64,000 nucleotides of DNA. Source: Microcosmobacter sp040493455 (GTDB lineage Bacteria; Bacteroidota; Bacteroidia; Flavobacteriales; Flavobacteriaceae). Each line of letters opens with the position of its first letter. Positions within the stretch are counted from its first letter, which is position 1. The stretch is from positions 620,001 through 684,000 of the forward strand of contig NZ_JANFDA010000001.1 in NCBI RefSeq assembly GCF_040493455.1, read 5' to 3'. The notes under the pieces are model-generated. The model had not been told where the DNA came from, did no database searches, and worked only from the letters and a program-made list of their open reading frames with translations. Made by a program: the position numbers and the translations under genes. This document shows, piece by piece, positions 39,273 through 48,297 of the stretch.

Positions 39273-40217
39273 TTATGCTTTCCGAGCGACAAAATTTTTA
39301 ATTTTATCGACAACTGTTTGTGCTAAAAGAATTTTACTTTCTTCTGTCCAACCTGCAACATGTGGAGAAAGAATGACATTATCTGCCTCAATGAGGTATC
39401 TAAACGTTTCAGGCACTTCCAAATTAAAAAGGCTTTCAAACGAGGATTTTTCATATTCCAGGACATCCAATCCAGCACCTAAGATTTTACCAGACTGTAA
39501 TGCGGCGACTAAGTCTTTTGTAACTACGCTCTTTCCTCGAGCTGTATTTATTAACCAAAATGGTTTTTTGAACCCATTTATAAATTCTGAATTTACCATA
39601 TTGATAGTCAATTCAGTTTGAGGCGTATGAAGACTCAACACATCTGCTTTTTCTTGAAGTTCCTTTAGTGAAACTTGTTTTGCATTCTCATCACCGACAT
39701 CTGGTTTTATATCATAACAGAGTACATCAACATCGAAACCTCTCAGCTTTTTCGCGAAAGCTTTTCCCATATTACCATAACCAATAAGCCCAACAGTTTT
39801 TCCATCGAGTTCTACACCACGATTCTCCTCTCTTAGCCATAATCCTCTGTTTACTTCGGCATTGGCTTTGGTAATTTTATTAAAAAGCGCCAAAAGTAGA
39901 GCAAGACTATGTTCGCCGACTGCATTTCTGTTGCCTTCTGGAGCAGCAATGAGGTGAATACCTTTTTGTTCTGCATAGTCGCAATCAATATTCTCTAATC
40001 CAGCACCAACTCTACCGATAAATTTTAGATTGATAGCTTTATCTAAGAAGGGCTTATCAATTTTGAATCGACTACGTATAATAATTCCGTCATAGTTATG
40101 AATCTTTGCTTCAATCTCCGATTTTGAACTATAATAATCTTCCTCGTTGGTTAAGCCTAAATCATTTAGTTGCTCTAGTAATAAGGGATGGTTAGAATCT
40201 ATATGAAGAATAGTCAT
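39273..40217 (-). CDS. D-isomer-specific 2-hydroxyacid dehydrogenase (phosphoglycerate dehydrogenase-like)
   Basis: 314 residues. The Rossmann motif VGLIGYGNMGKAFAKKL (about 140-157) with Asp in CYDIKPD favours NAD. The catalytic trio is in NTARGKSVV (Arg), the Glu in LDVLEYEKSS, and His in LSPHVAGWTEES. It lacks the ACT regulatory domain of long SerA enzymes. Phosphoglycerate dehydrogenase is the likely assignment in flavobacteria, but a serC neighbour is absent, so the substrate is not certain. The cupin gene ends 2 bases upstream, indicating one message. Confidence 0.88.
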   Translation of the reverse strand: MTILHIDSNHPLLLEQLNDLGLTNEEDYYSSKSEIEAKIHNYDGIIIRSRFKIDKPFLDKAINLKFIGRVGAGLENIDCDYAEQKGIHLIAAPEGNRNAVGEHSLALLLALFNKITKANAEVNRGLWLREENRGVELDGKTVGLIGYGNMGKAFAKKLRGFDVDVLCYDIKPDVGDENAKQVSLKELQEKADVLSLHTPQTELTINMVNSEFINGFKKPFWLINTARGKSVVTKDLVAALQSGKILGAGLDVLEYEKSSFESLFNLEVPETFRYLIEADNVILSPHVAGWTEESKILLAQTVVDKIKNFVARKA

Positions 40218-40219
40218 GC

Positions 40220-40585
40220 TTAGATTTTAGGGTATTCTGTTTGCGTACGTTCATGTTGAACATTACCTGTGTGCGCTGTGTCTATTTTTTCAAACAGTAG
40301 TACATGAACTTCTTCATCATTTAAAGTCGTTGGGTTGTGCTCAACACCTTTTGGGACTACAATAAATTCACCTTCATTAACGACTTCGGTTCTATCTCTA
40401 AATTGCATATGTAAAGTGCCTTTTATAACCTGAAAAAGTTCATCTTCATTATCATGACTATGCCACACAAACTCACCTTTTAGCTTAGCTAAAATCACCT
40501 GCATGTTATCTACCACTGCTACTTGATGAGGATGCCAATTCTTACTGAACTTAGAAAATTTGTCTTTGATATTTATTGCTTTCAT
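40220..40585 (-). CDS. Small cupin-domain protein
   Basis: 121 residues from the ATG at 40585. The cupin metal motif is EFVWHSHDNEDELFQVIKG (H-x-H...E), and the second is GVEHNPTT. It is a single beta-barrel of the type that binds a metal and may isomerise or sense small ligands; substrate unknown. The leader TTTG-TATTTTTACACT-ATG closely resembles that of the LuxR-type gene at 38636. It is co-transcribed with the dehydrogenase downstream. Confidence 0.88.
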   Translation of the reverse strand: MKAINIKDKFSKFSKNWHPHQVAVVDNMQVILAKLKGEFVWHSHDNEDELFQVIKGTLHMQFRDRTEVVNEGEFIVVPKGVEHNPTTLNDEEVHVLLFEKIDTAHTGNVQHERTQTEYPKI

Positions 40586-40691
40586 AGTGTAAAAATACAA
40601 AAGCTTTTTGGCTAAGGCTCATTTTCAAAATGCTTAAAAGAGGACAAATGTTTATATTAGTTTCTTTAAAATATTAAGACTGACAAAAAGT

Positions 40692-41117
40692 ATGAAGTGG
40701 TTTTTCAGAAGAAAAAAGAAAAATAAAATTGAATTAACGGATAAGGAAAAAAATGAGCTAGACAAAGATGAGTTGCTTTTATCTATTGCAGCAAGTATGA
40801 ATGCTAAAAACAATTCTTATGAATCACCACTATCCTCATTACCCAGTTTTAAACCAGTACCACCAGTTTTATATGCTTGTTTAGTTGGAAAAATGTTTAT
40901 GGTCAAAAAGGCGATTAATAATGGGAGTGATATCAATGAAACAGATTCAGATGGTAAGTCTCCGCTTCATGCTGCAGTTGAGGGAGGGCATCTAGAGATT
41001 ATAAAACTTTTAATTGAATTAGGAGCTGTCAATCAAGCCGATAATGAAGGTGTTTTACCAATAGATATTGCTAAAAGTAAAGGATATCAAGAGATAGTAG
41101 ATTTACTAAATGCCTAA
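40692..41117 (+). CDS. Ankyrin-repeat protein
   Basis: 141 residues. A basic N-terminus (MKWFFRRKKKNKIEL) is followed by about three ankyrin repeats from residue 55: VPPVLYACLVGKMFMVKKAI, DSDGKSPLHAAVEGGHLEII, and DNEGVLPIDIAKSKGYQEIV. No signal peptide. The basic patch may hold it at a membrane or nucleic acid surface. Its last 12 bases overlap the 3' end of mgtE on the other strand. Partner unknown. Confidence 0.85.
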   Translation: MKWFFRRKKKNKIELTDKEKNELDKDELLLSIAASMNAKNNSYESPLSSLPSFKPVPPVLYACLVGKMFMVKKAINNGSDINETDSDGKSPLHAAVEGGHLEIIKLLIELGAVNQADNEGVLPIDIAKSKGYQEIVDLLNA

Positions 41118-42476
41118 AATTAACTTGGCAATCCAGAAATAAATAAGAATTCCGAAGATATCATTACTAGTCGTAATAAAAGGACCAGTAGCTATGGCAG
41201 GGTCGATACCACGTTTGTCTAAAAATAGTGGGATGAATGTACCAACTAGACCTGCAACGATAATCACAGCAATAAGCGATACAGAAATTGCAAATGCTTT
41301 ATTGACATCGCCATCATACAACCACACAAAAAAGAAAAGGAATATGGCTAGGATAATACCGTTAAGTGCAGCTAAGAACATTTCCTTAAGCAATCGGTTA
41401 TTGATACTGCCTTTTACATCATCATTGGCTAATCCTTGAACAATAATTGCACTCGACTGTACACCTACATTTCCTGCCATTGCAGCAATTAGCGGTGTAA
41501 AAAAGAACAATACGGCATACTTCTCAAATGCTTGTTGAAAGCCTTCCATGATTAAGAACGCACCAACACCACCAACTAATCCTAAGAAGAGCCATGGCAA
41601 TCGTGCTTTCGTTAACTGAATAATACCATCACTAGATTCTACATCTTGTGTAATACCTGCCGCAAGTTGGTAATCTTTTTCAGCTTCTTCCTTAATGACA
41701 TCAACAATATCGTCGATCGTAATACGTCCTAGAAGCACTTTGTTATCATCGACTACAGGGATTGCTTCCAAGTCATACTTTTGCATCACCTTGGCAACTT
41801 CTTCATCATCATCATCGACATGAACATAATCTACTTTTGGGATATAAACACTAGAGATGTTGGCTCTGTCTGGAGCCATCAATAAGTCCTTAAGTGATAA
41901 ACGACCAATAAGCTTTTCATCATTATCCACCACATAGATAGAGTGTACTCTGGTCACATTTTCGGCTTGAGCACGCATTTCGCGAACACACTGTGTTACA
42001 GTCCAGTTTTCATTGACCTTTACCAGCTCTTTTGCCATGAGACCACCGGCAGTATCTTCATCATAATTAAGAAGCTCCTGAATGTCAGCTTTGTGCTCTT
42101 CATCTTCAATCTGAGAGATTACGATCTCTTGTCGTTCTTCAGGAAGTTCGGCAATGATATCTGCAGCATCATCTGTATCTAACTCGTCAATCTCTTTCGC
42201 AATTTCTTTTGCGGAAAGTTTTTTCAAAATCTTTTCACGAAGATCCTCATCGAGCTCTGCAAGAATGTCTGATGTTTTTTCAGAATCAAGAAGTTTTATC
42301 ACATAGACAGACTGGTCGAAATCTAGTTCTTCTAAAATTTCGGCTATATCAGCATAGTGATACTCATTAAAAAAGTCCCTAGTTTCATCATCATTTTTTG
42401 CTTCAATGAGATGCTGTACCTTTTCTATAAGCTCATCACTTATCTCAAATGCGATATGTTCTTTTTCTTCAGACAC
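41106..42476 (-). CDS. mgtE: Magnesium transporter MgtE
   Basis: 456 residues. The MgtE N-terminal superhelical domain (IAEILEELDFDQSVYVIKLL, LPEERQEIVISQI) is followed by two CBS domains (RVHSIYVVDNDEKLIGRLSLKDLL and the pair after it). Five membrane helices (about 285-456) carry the pore motif AAMAGNVGVQSSAIIVQGLA. The acidic CBS and N-domains sense cytosolic Mg2+ and close the channel. It is the distal gene of rsmA-mgtE, 20 bases after rsmA. Confidence 0.96.
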   Translation of the reverse strand: MSEEKEHIAFEISDELIEKVQHLIEAKNDDETRDFFNEYHYADIAEILEELDFDQSVYVIKLLDSEKTSDILAELDEDLREKILKKLSAKEIAKEIDELDTDDAADIIAELPEERQEIVISQIEDEEHKADIQELLNYDEDTAGGLMAKELVKVNENWTVTQCVREMRAQAENVTRVHSIYVVDNDEKLIGRLSLKDLLMAPDRANISSVYIPKVDYVHVDDDDEEVAKVMQKYDLEAIPVVDDNKVLLGRITIDDIVDVIKEEAEKDYQLAAGITQDVESSDGIIQLTKARLPWLFLGLVGGVGAFLIMEGFQQAFEKYAVLFFFTPLIAAMAGNVGVQSSAIIVQGLANDDVKGSINNRLLKEMFLAALNGIILAIFLFFFVWLYDGDVNKAFAISVSLIAVIIVAGLVGTFIPLFLDKRGIDPAIATGPFITTSNDIFGILIYFWIAKLILGI

Positions 42477-42496
42477 GCTTTTTCAGTATGAAAAAA

Positions 42497-43270
42497 TTAT
42501 GCGTCCTGTTCAATAAGCTGTGTGAGTTCAATAAACGTCTCTACACTTAGTTGCTCTGGACGCTGGCCAAAGATAACATTTGCTTTTAAATTATCGGAAA
42601 GATTGAATGTTTTTAAACTGTTACGAAGTGTTTTTCGACGTTGCTGAAATGCTTGTTTTACAACTTTAAAGAAGAGTTTTTCATCGCAAGGAAGTGTATG
42701 GTTTTCCTTTCGGGTAAGACGCAAGACACCTGAATCTACCTTTGGAGGCGGATTGAAAACTGAAGGTGGAACCGTAAACAAGTATTCTGCATCATAAAAT
42801 GCTTGGGTCAATACCGAAAGGATACCATAAGTTTTGCTACCTTCTTTTTCACAAATGCGTTTGGCAACTTCTTTTTGGAACATACCCGAAAACTCTGGGA
42901 TTTGATCTCGCATGTCTAAGGTTTTAAACACAATCTGCGAAGAAATGTTATAAGGATAGTTTCCTATAATGGCGAAAGATTCACCATTAAAAACTGCATT
43001 TAAATCATACTTTAAGAAGTCTTTTTCTATGATTCTGGGAGCAAGATTAAGGTAGTTGGCTTTGAGGTATTCGACAGACTCGGTATCGATTTCTATGACA
43101 TATGTTTCAATATCTTTTTCCAACAAATACTTTGTCAAAACACCCATTCCTGGGCCAATTTCCAAGACTTTATTGTAGTTGTTTAGACTAAGAGAGTCAG
43201 CTATTTTTTTAGCAATATTTTCATCTCTAAGGAAGTGCTGACCTAAGTGTTTTTTGGCTTTTACTGACAT
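42497..43270 (-). CDS. rsmA: 16S rRNA dimethyladenosine transferase
   Basis: 257 residues. KKHLGQHFLRDENIAKKI is the KsgA N-terminus, VLEIGPGMGVLTKYLL the AdoMet site, and NYPYNISSQIVFK the catalytic NxPY motif. PPPKVDSGVLRL and the C-terminal helical domain contact helix 45. It dimethylates two adjacent adenines of 16S rRNA in late small-subunit assembly. It lies between the MORN-like gene (9 bases) and mgtE (20 bases). Confidence 0.97.
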   Translation of the reverse strand: MSVKAKKHLGQHFLRDENIAKKIADSLSLNNYNKVLEIGPGMGVLTKYLLEKDIETYVIEIDTESVEYLKANYLNLAPRIIEKDFLKYDLNAVFNGESFAIIGNYPYNISSQIVFKTLDMRDQIPEFSGMFQKEVAKRICEKEGSKTYGILSVLTQAFYDAEYLFTVPPSVFNPPPKVDSGVLRLTRKENHTLPCDEKLFFKVVKQAFQQRRKTLRNSLKTFNLSDNLKANVIFGQRPEQLSVETFIELTQLIEQDA

Positions 43271-43279
43271 TAATTTTAA

Positions 43280-44263
43280 TTAGTCATAATTGGTTTCTCT
43301 GATCAACGTACCATCATCGTAAAATGTTTTCCAAGTTCCAATACGTTGGTCGGCATAGTATTCTTTAAGGCTTTTGAGAGCGCCATTTTCATGAAACTCT
43401 TTGTATTGTCCTTCTAATTTATTTCTCTTGAAATTGGCGATTATTTTAGTAGTTCCATCATCATATTTCTCAATCCATTCCCCGGTTTTATCACCGCCGA
43501 TGTAGGTGCCGTAACGATTGATACTGCCATTATAGTGATACGATTTATAATCGCCATGCAATTCGCCATCCTGATAGTTTTTTGACTCCATTAATAAGCC
43601 ATTGTCAAAATAGGATAACCATGAGCCAACACGTCTACCATTCATAAAAGTTCCAGACTTAATAGGTTCTAGTGTTTCAGGATCTAATTTATAGTAAATG
43701 GAATCCTCATTAAAAAATTCATAGATTTCACCCTTTTCATTCAAACGTTTATACCGTTCAATATCATTTTCTAAGGAATGAAAATGATGCATATACTTCA
43801 GAGAACCATCGGCATACCGTTCAATAAAATATAGTGTATCATTTGAACGATTCTGTATGAGTTTCAGTTTTAACTCTCCATCAGGGAAAAACACTTTTTT
43901 ATCATGCAACGTTCCAAAATCGCCATATTCTTCAACAGAGAATAGATTGCCTTCGGCATCATAGTAAGACCACTCATTGGACTTAAAACCATAATCATAT
44001 GTGCCTTTGAATTCTAGTTTGCCATTCGGGTGGTATTTAACTATTGGGCCAGAATATTTTTCATCTCCCAAATACATATATGGCCCAGTTCTTTTTTGAG
44101 TTGGAAACCAAAATGAAGAATGTCCAGCAGTCCAATGGGTGTCGGTTCTCGATTCTAAATTCTCAAAAAGTAGAATCCCATTTTCGTCTTTTGATGGTCT
44201 ATTGCAAGACATACAAAAACAGGAAAAGACAATAATTACAATATGGATTGAAGAAAGCTTCAT
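43280..44263 (-). CDS. MORN/YwqK-type repeat lipoprotein
   Basis: 327 residues. A signal with lipobox CFCMSC (about 15-20) is followed by many copies of a short beta-hairpin repeat of the form YxNGxLxxxGxYxxGxKxGxWxxYxxxG (for example YHPNGKLEFKGTYDYG, FMNGRRVGSWLSYFDNG, FHENGALKSLKEYY). Such repeats are filed as YwqK-like 'antitoxin', but nothing here supports a toxin-antitoxin role: it is exported, single, and inside a housekeeping cluster. Probably a surface or periplasmic binding protein. 9 bases before rsmA. Confidence 0.85.
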   Translation of the reverse strand: MKLSSIHIVIIVFSCFCMSCNRPSKDENGILLFENLESRTDTHWTAGHSSFWFPTQKRTGPYMYLGDEKYSGPIVKYHPNGKLEFKGTYDYGFKSNEWSYYDAEGNLFSVEEYGDFGTLHDKKVFFPDGELKLKLIQNRSNDTLYFIERYADGSLKYMHHFHSLENDIERYKRLNEKGEIYEFFNEDSIYYKLDPETLEPIKSGTFMNGRRVGSWLSYFDNGLLMESKNYQDGELHGDYKSYHYNGSINRYGTYIGGDKTGEWIEKYDDGTTKIIANFKRNKLEGQYKEFHENGALKSLKEYYADQRIGTWKTFYDDGTLIRETNYD

Positions 44264-44271
44264 TGATATAA

Positions 44272-46050
44272 TTATTTGGTAAAATTAATCAATTCGCGTC
44301 TGTAAGCGGTTAGTAATTTTGACTTTGACACAAAACCAAAATACTTTCCGTCTTTAACAACTGGTAGATTCCATGCTCCAGATCCTTGAAATTTCTGCAT
44401 TACTTTTTGCATGGAATCCGATTCGTAGATAATCACGTCTGGTGGATTGTTCATGAAGGTTTCAACAGAAGTAGAATCGTATAAACTTTGATCGAACATT
44501 ACATTTCGGATATCGTCAAGCAAGAGAACGCCAACTAAACGTTCACCATCATCAATAACAGGGAAGAGGTTTCTACTAGATTTTGCAACGCCTTCATGCA
44601 GCATATCTCGTAAAGAAGTTTCAGGATGTAATACAATAAAATTTTGTTCAATTACGCTATCCAAATTCATTAGGGTCAATACACTTTTGTCCTTGTCATG
44701 AGTGAGTAAAGCGTCCTGTTCTGCCAGTTCTTTGGTATAAATAGTATGTTCCATTGCATTCTTGGTGATGAGGAAGGACATAGAAACGGTAAGCATTAAA
44801 GGCACAAAGAGTTCGTAGCCACCTGTAATTTCCGCAATTAAGAAGATAGCAGTCAACGGAGCATGAAGCACACCAGCGATAAGTCCAGCCATACCGATAA
44901 GCGTAAAATTAGATTCCGAAACCTGAAAGCCAAAGCCTAGATTATTGATGATTTTTGCAACAACATTGCCCAAAGAACTTCCCATTACTAAAGTTGGAAT
45001 GATTATTCCGCCGGTTCCACCAGCAGCAAATGTTGTGGTCATGGCTACTGTTTTAAAAATGGTAATGCCAATAAGTAATGCAATGACAATCCAAATATTA
45101 TCAATGTAATTATCAAAGAGCGATTTACCCAAAGCATCCACATGATTGCCAGATAGGAGGTTATTAATAAAACTAAATCCTTCACCATAAAGTGGTGGAA
45201 TAAAATATAGCATAATACCAATGGCTAATCCACCAACTAGTAGCTTTTTGAGACGTGTATTGTAGCGGTCAAAAAATTTAAAAATCGCAAAGTATATTTT
45301 TGAAAAATATATGGAGGCTACTCCTGTACCAATCCCAAGAAGGATATAGAACAGAGTATCTTTCACTTCAAATATTTCTGTAACCTGAAACTTGAATAGG
45401 ATCTCATTTCCCACAAAAAAATAGGATGTGATGATAGAAGTTAATGATGCTATTAATAGTGGCAGTAAAGACGCAAAAGTTAAATCAAGACTAAATACTT
45501 CTATAGCAAAGATTACTGCCGCAATAGGTGATTTAAAGCTCGTTGCAATCACTCCTGCCGCTGCACAACCAATGAGTAGCGTTCGGGTTTTTCTGCTAAT
45601 GTGAAATAAGTTTCCAATATTAGAACTGGCAGCTGAAGCAGAAAATATTGCGGGACTAAGTAGACCAACCGAACCTCCAAAACCTACGGTCAGTGGTGCA
45701 GTGATTAAAGGCAAAATCATTTTGTTCGAGGCAATCTTCCCACTACGTTTGGACAAGGCATACAGGATGGACGGAATTGCCGGTTCTAAAGGCTTTTTGG
45801 AAATACGTTTTACAAAAATGTACACCAAAGCCAATCCTAGAACTGGTAAAATAAAATAAGCTTTGTTTTCAGAAAAAATAATGCTCTTTTCCAGAAGCCA
45901 AGCGATACCAAATGTTAGGTTTTTGAGTACTACAGAGATTAATCCTGCAATAAACCCAATGAGTCCACTTAGAATAAGGACAAAGTTACGTTGGGAAATA
46001 TGTTTGTATTTCCAGATAAGGAATCGCTTTAGCAAGGTTGGCTTTGCCAT
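44272..46050 (-). CDS. ClC-family chloride channel/transporter with C-terminal CBS pair
   Basis: 592 residues with about ten to twelve membrane helices and two CBS domains (about 450-590: VLHPETSLRDMLHEGVAKSS, VIDDGERLVGVLLLDDI, VVKDGKYFGFVSKSKLL). The pore motif after helix E, normally G-(K/R/L)-E-x-P with the gating glutamate, reads GLLSP at 129-133, so Leu131 replaces the Glu. Later motifs are ordinary (AAAGVIATSFKSPIAAVIFAIE, AGGTGGIIIPTLVMG). Loss of the gating Glu makes a proton-uncoupled chloride pathway likely. It is 8 bases before the MORN gene. Confidence 0.9.
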   Translation of the reverse strand: MAKPTLLKRFLIWKYKHISQRNFVLILSGLIGFIAGLISVVLKNLTFGIAWLLEKSIIFSENKAYFILPVLGLALVYIFVKRISKKPLEPAIPSILYALSKRSGKIASNKMILPLITAPLTVGFGGSVGLLSPAIFSASAASSNIGNLFHISRKTRTLLIGCAAAGVIATSFKSPIAAVIFAIEVFSLDLTFASLLPLLIASLTSIITSYFFVGNEILFKFQVTEIFEVKDTLFYILLGIGTGVASIYFSKIYFAIFKFFDRYNTRLKKLLVGGLAIGIMLYFIPPLYGEGFSFINNLLSGNHVDALGKSLFDNYIDNIWIVIALLIGITIFKTVAMTTTFAAGGTGGIIIPTLVMGSSLGNVVAKIINNLGFGFQVSESNFTLIGMAGLIAGVLHAPLTAIFLIAEITGGYELFVPLMLTVSMSFLITKNAMEHTIYTKELAEQDALLTHDKDKSVLTLMNLDSVIEQNFIVLHPETSLRDMLHEGVAKSSRNLFPVIDDGERLVGVLLLDDIRNVMFDQSLYDSTSVETFMNNPPDVIIYESDSMQKVMQKFQGSGAWNLPVVKDGKYFGFVSKSKLLTAYRRELINFTK

Positions 46051-46077
46051 GGATTAAAGCTAATAAAAATACTTGTC

Positions 46078-46150
46078 ATTCCTGCGAAAGCAGGAATTCA
46101 AAAAATAGTAAATAGATTTCTCGACTTGACTTCGACTCCGCTCAGTCACC
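46078..46150. repeat. REP-like element between aspS and the ClC gene
   Basis: ATTCCTGC-GAAA-GCAGGAAT (46078-46097) is a perfect 8-bp hairpin with a GAAA loop. A second arm with ATTTCTCGACTTGACTTCGA and CTCCGCTCAGTCACC follows (to 46150). The second arm matches 47998-48018. Confidence 0.75.
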
Positions 46151-46169
46151 AAATAGAATTGATAGAAGG

Positions 46170-47918
46170 TTACAAATCCAACTTCAAATTCAATTCTTGC
46201 AGTTGTTCATTGTCAATGGGCGCAGGCGCATCAATCATCACATCGCGACCAGAATTATTTTTTGGGAACGCGATAAAATCTCTAATGGTTTCTTGTCCTC
46301 CCAAGATAGCTACTAATCTGTCTAAACCGAAGGCTATACCGCCATGTGGAGGTGCACCATACTCAAAAGCATCCATTAAGAATCCAAATTGCGCTCTCGC
46401 TTCTTCATCGGAGAAACCTAAGTGTTTCAGCATTATGGCTTGTGTACTTTTATCATGAATACGAATAGAACCACCGCCGATTTCATTTCCATTCAATACC
46501 AAGTCATAAGCATTGGCTTTTACCTCTCCTGGTTTTGAGTCTAGTAATTCTAATTGACCTGGTTTTGGTGATGTAAATGGATGGTGCATCGCATGGTAAC
46601 GTTCTGTATCTTCATCCCATTCGAGAAGTGGAAAATCGACGACCCATAGCGGAGCAAATTCATCTGACTTACGTAAACCTAATCGTTCCGCTAGCTCCAT
46701 ACGCAAAGCACTAAGTTGTGCTCTAACCTTATTGGTGTCTCCAGACAATACGCAAATCAAATCACCTGCTTTTGCACCAGTTACGTCTGCCCATTTTGCA
46801 AGGTCGTCTTGGTCGTAGAATTTATCTACAGACGATTTGTACGTACCATCATCGTTGCAACGGCAATATACCATGCCTAAAGCACCTACTTGCGGACGTT
46901 TTACCCAATCGATAAGTTTATCAATTTCTTTTCTGGTGTATGTATTTCCGCCAGGAACAGCGATACCTACGACTAGTTCAGCATTATTAAAGACATTAAA
47001 ATCTTTATGTTGTGCAACTGCATTGAGCTCTCCAAACTCCATCCCAAAGCGAATGTCTGGTTTGTCGTTTCCGTAGAGGCGCATAGCATCATCGAATGTC
47101 ATACGTGGAAATGTATCAACTTCAACACCATTGATTTCTTTCAATAAATGACGTGTAAGACCTTCAAAAGTATTCAAGATGTCTTCTTGTTCTACAAATG
47201 CCATTTCGCAGTCTATTTGTGTGAATTCTGGCTGTCTATCTGCGCGCAAGTCTTCATCTCTAAAGCATTTCACAATCTGGAAGTATTTATCCATGCCACC
47301 AACCATTAATAACTGTTTAAAGGTTTGCGGCGATTGGGGTAATGCATAAAATTCACCTTCATTCATTCGTGAAGGCACAACAAAATCGCGAGCGCCTTCA
47401 GGCGTAGACTTAATTAAATAAGGTGTTTCTACTTCAACAAAAGATTGCTTTGATAGATAGTTGCGAACTTCTTGGGTAACTTTATGTCTAAAGATGAGGT
47501 TATTCTTCACAGGATTGCGACGAATATCTAAGTAACGATATTGCATACGCAATTCTTCTCCACCATCGGTTTCATCTTCAATTGTAAATGGAGGTAATAA
47601 AGCGTCATTAAGGATATTGAGTTCAGATACTAATAATTCAATATCACCTGTAGGTATATTAGGGTTTTTTGAAGCACGTTCAATAACAGTCCCTTTTGCT
47701 TGGATTACGAATTCTCTACCCAATTTTTGGGCTTGTTCCATCAATGCTTTTGAAGAACGTTCTTCATCAAATATCAACTGGGTAATACCATATCGATCAC
47801 GAATATCCACCCAAACCATGAATCCTTTATCACGTGTTTTTTGAACCCAACCAGATAGTGTTACTTCTTTATTGATATCAGTAGCTCTCAATTCGCCACA
47901 AGTATGACTCCTATACAT
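46170..47918 (-). CDS. aspS: Aspartate--tRNA ligase
   Basis: 582 residues of the bacterial type. An OB-fold anticodon domain (VTLSGWVQKTRDKGFMVWVD) is followed by class II motif 2 (FRDEDLRADRQPEFTQIDCE), the bacterial GAD insertion (about 290-420), and motif 3 (GIAFGLDRLVAIL). It charges tRNA-Asp, discriminating or not cannot be told. A REP-like element lies on each side; upstream it sits in the 5' leader. Confidence 0.97.
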   Translation of the reverse strand: MYRSHTCGELRATDINKEVTLSGWVQKTRDKGFMVWVDIRDRYGITQLIFDEERSSKALMEQAQKLGREFVIQAKGTVIERASKNPNIPTGDIELLVSELNILNDALLPPFTIEDETDGGEELRMQYRYLDIRRNPVKNNLIFRHKVTQEVRNYLSKQSFVEVETPYLIKSTPEGARDFVVPSRMNEGEFYALPQSPQTFKQLLMVGGMDKYFQIVKCFRDEDLRADRQPEFTQIDCEMAFVEQEDILNTFEGLTRHLLKEINGVEVDTFPRMTFDDAMRLYGNDKPDIRFGMEFGELNAVAQHKDFNVFNNAELVVGIAVPGGNTYTRKEIDKLIDWVKRPQVGALGMVYCRCNDDGTYKSSVDKFYDQDDLAKWADVTGAKAGDLICVLSGDTNKVRAQLSALRMELAERLGLRKSDEFAPLWVVDFPLLEWDEDTERYHAMHHPFTSPKPGQLELLDSKPGEVKANAYDLVLNGNEIGGGSIRIHDKSTQAIMLKHLGFSDEEARAQFGFLMDAFEYGAPPHGGIAFGLDRLVAILGGQETIRDFIAFPKNNSGRDVMIDAPAPIDNEQLQELNLKLDL

Positions 47919-47947
47919 TTCGTGTTATTTATAATTTTAAATCATGG

Positions 47948-48032
47948 TGCCATTTCGAGCGCAGTCGAGAAATCTTTTACAAGACTCTTCTGTTTAACTT
48001 CGACTCCGCTCAGTCACCAAGTCGGAATGACA
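47948..48032. repeat. REP-like inverted pair upstream of aspS
   Basis: Left arm TGCCATTTCGAGCGCAGTCG...AAATCT (47948-47975) with CGA/TCG pairing. Right arm ACTTCGACTCCGCTCAGTCA then CGGAATGACA (47998-48032), roughly inverted to the left. It shares the ACTTCGACTCCGCTCAG core with 46130 and 6691. Confidence 0.75.
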
Positions 48033-48123
48033 TTGCAATTCATTTAAAAAATGCCCTGTCAATAATGCCTGCAAATTTAATGAAGTTGAAAGGATTTTGG
48101 GAGGTAAAACGACTAGGAATTCA

Positions 48124-48131
48124 TAACTTTG
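48124..48131 (+). promoter_or_regulatory. -7 box (TAACTTTG) of the Cys-rich peptide gene
   Basis: TAACTTTG lies 17 bases before the ATG at 48149. It shows that the earlier in-frame ATG (48065) is upstream of transcription and not the start. Confidence 0.6.
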
Positions 48132-48148
48132 TCGGAAACTTCTACGGA

Positions 48149-48289
48149 ATGAATCAAATTATACAAAACATATTGGTTGTGCTAACAGTTTCTGCTGCTG
48201 TTTGGTTTTTGGTTCAAAAATTTCTTTGGAAACCTAAAAAAGCCAAAACCACCAAAGCTTGTGGCAATGATGGTTGTGGTTGTTCTTAA
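48149..48289 (+). CDS. FeoB-associated-type Cys-rich membrane peptide
   Basis: 46 residues from the ATG at 48149. One membrane helix (IIQNILVVLTVSAAVWFLVQ), a basic stretch (KFLWKPKKAKTTK), then a Cys tail (CGNDGCGCS). This layout fits the FeoB-associated Cys-rich family, normally next to feoB, but no feo gene is in the window. The -7 box at 48124-48131 supports this short form. It would sit in the inner membrane with the cysteines in the cytosol. Function beyond metal handling is unknown. Confidence 0.8.
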   Translation: MNQIIQNILVVLTVSAAVWFLVQKFLWKPKKAKTTKACGNDGCGCS

Positions 48290-48297
48290 ATGAAAAT

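Noticed and set aside
38626..40605. Two genes (LuxR-type and cupin) both appearing to begin MYFYTMK
   Set aside because: The shared residues come from the leader TATTTTTA(C/T)AC(T/C) between the -7 box and the real ATG, so they reflect promoter layout and not a protein motif.
43280..44263. A YwqK-type 'antitoxin', suggesting a toxin-antitoxin system
   Set aside because: The protein is an exported lipoprotein made of MORN-like repeats, with no toxin gene beside it. The label is an inherited name for the repeat.
48065..48148. Longer form of the Cys-rich peptide
   Set aside because: The earlier ATG lies upstream of the TAACTTTG box, and the extra residues have no family match.
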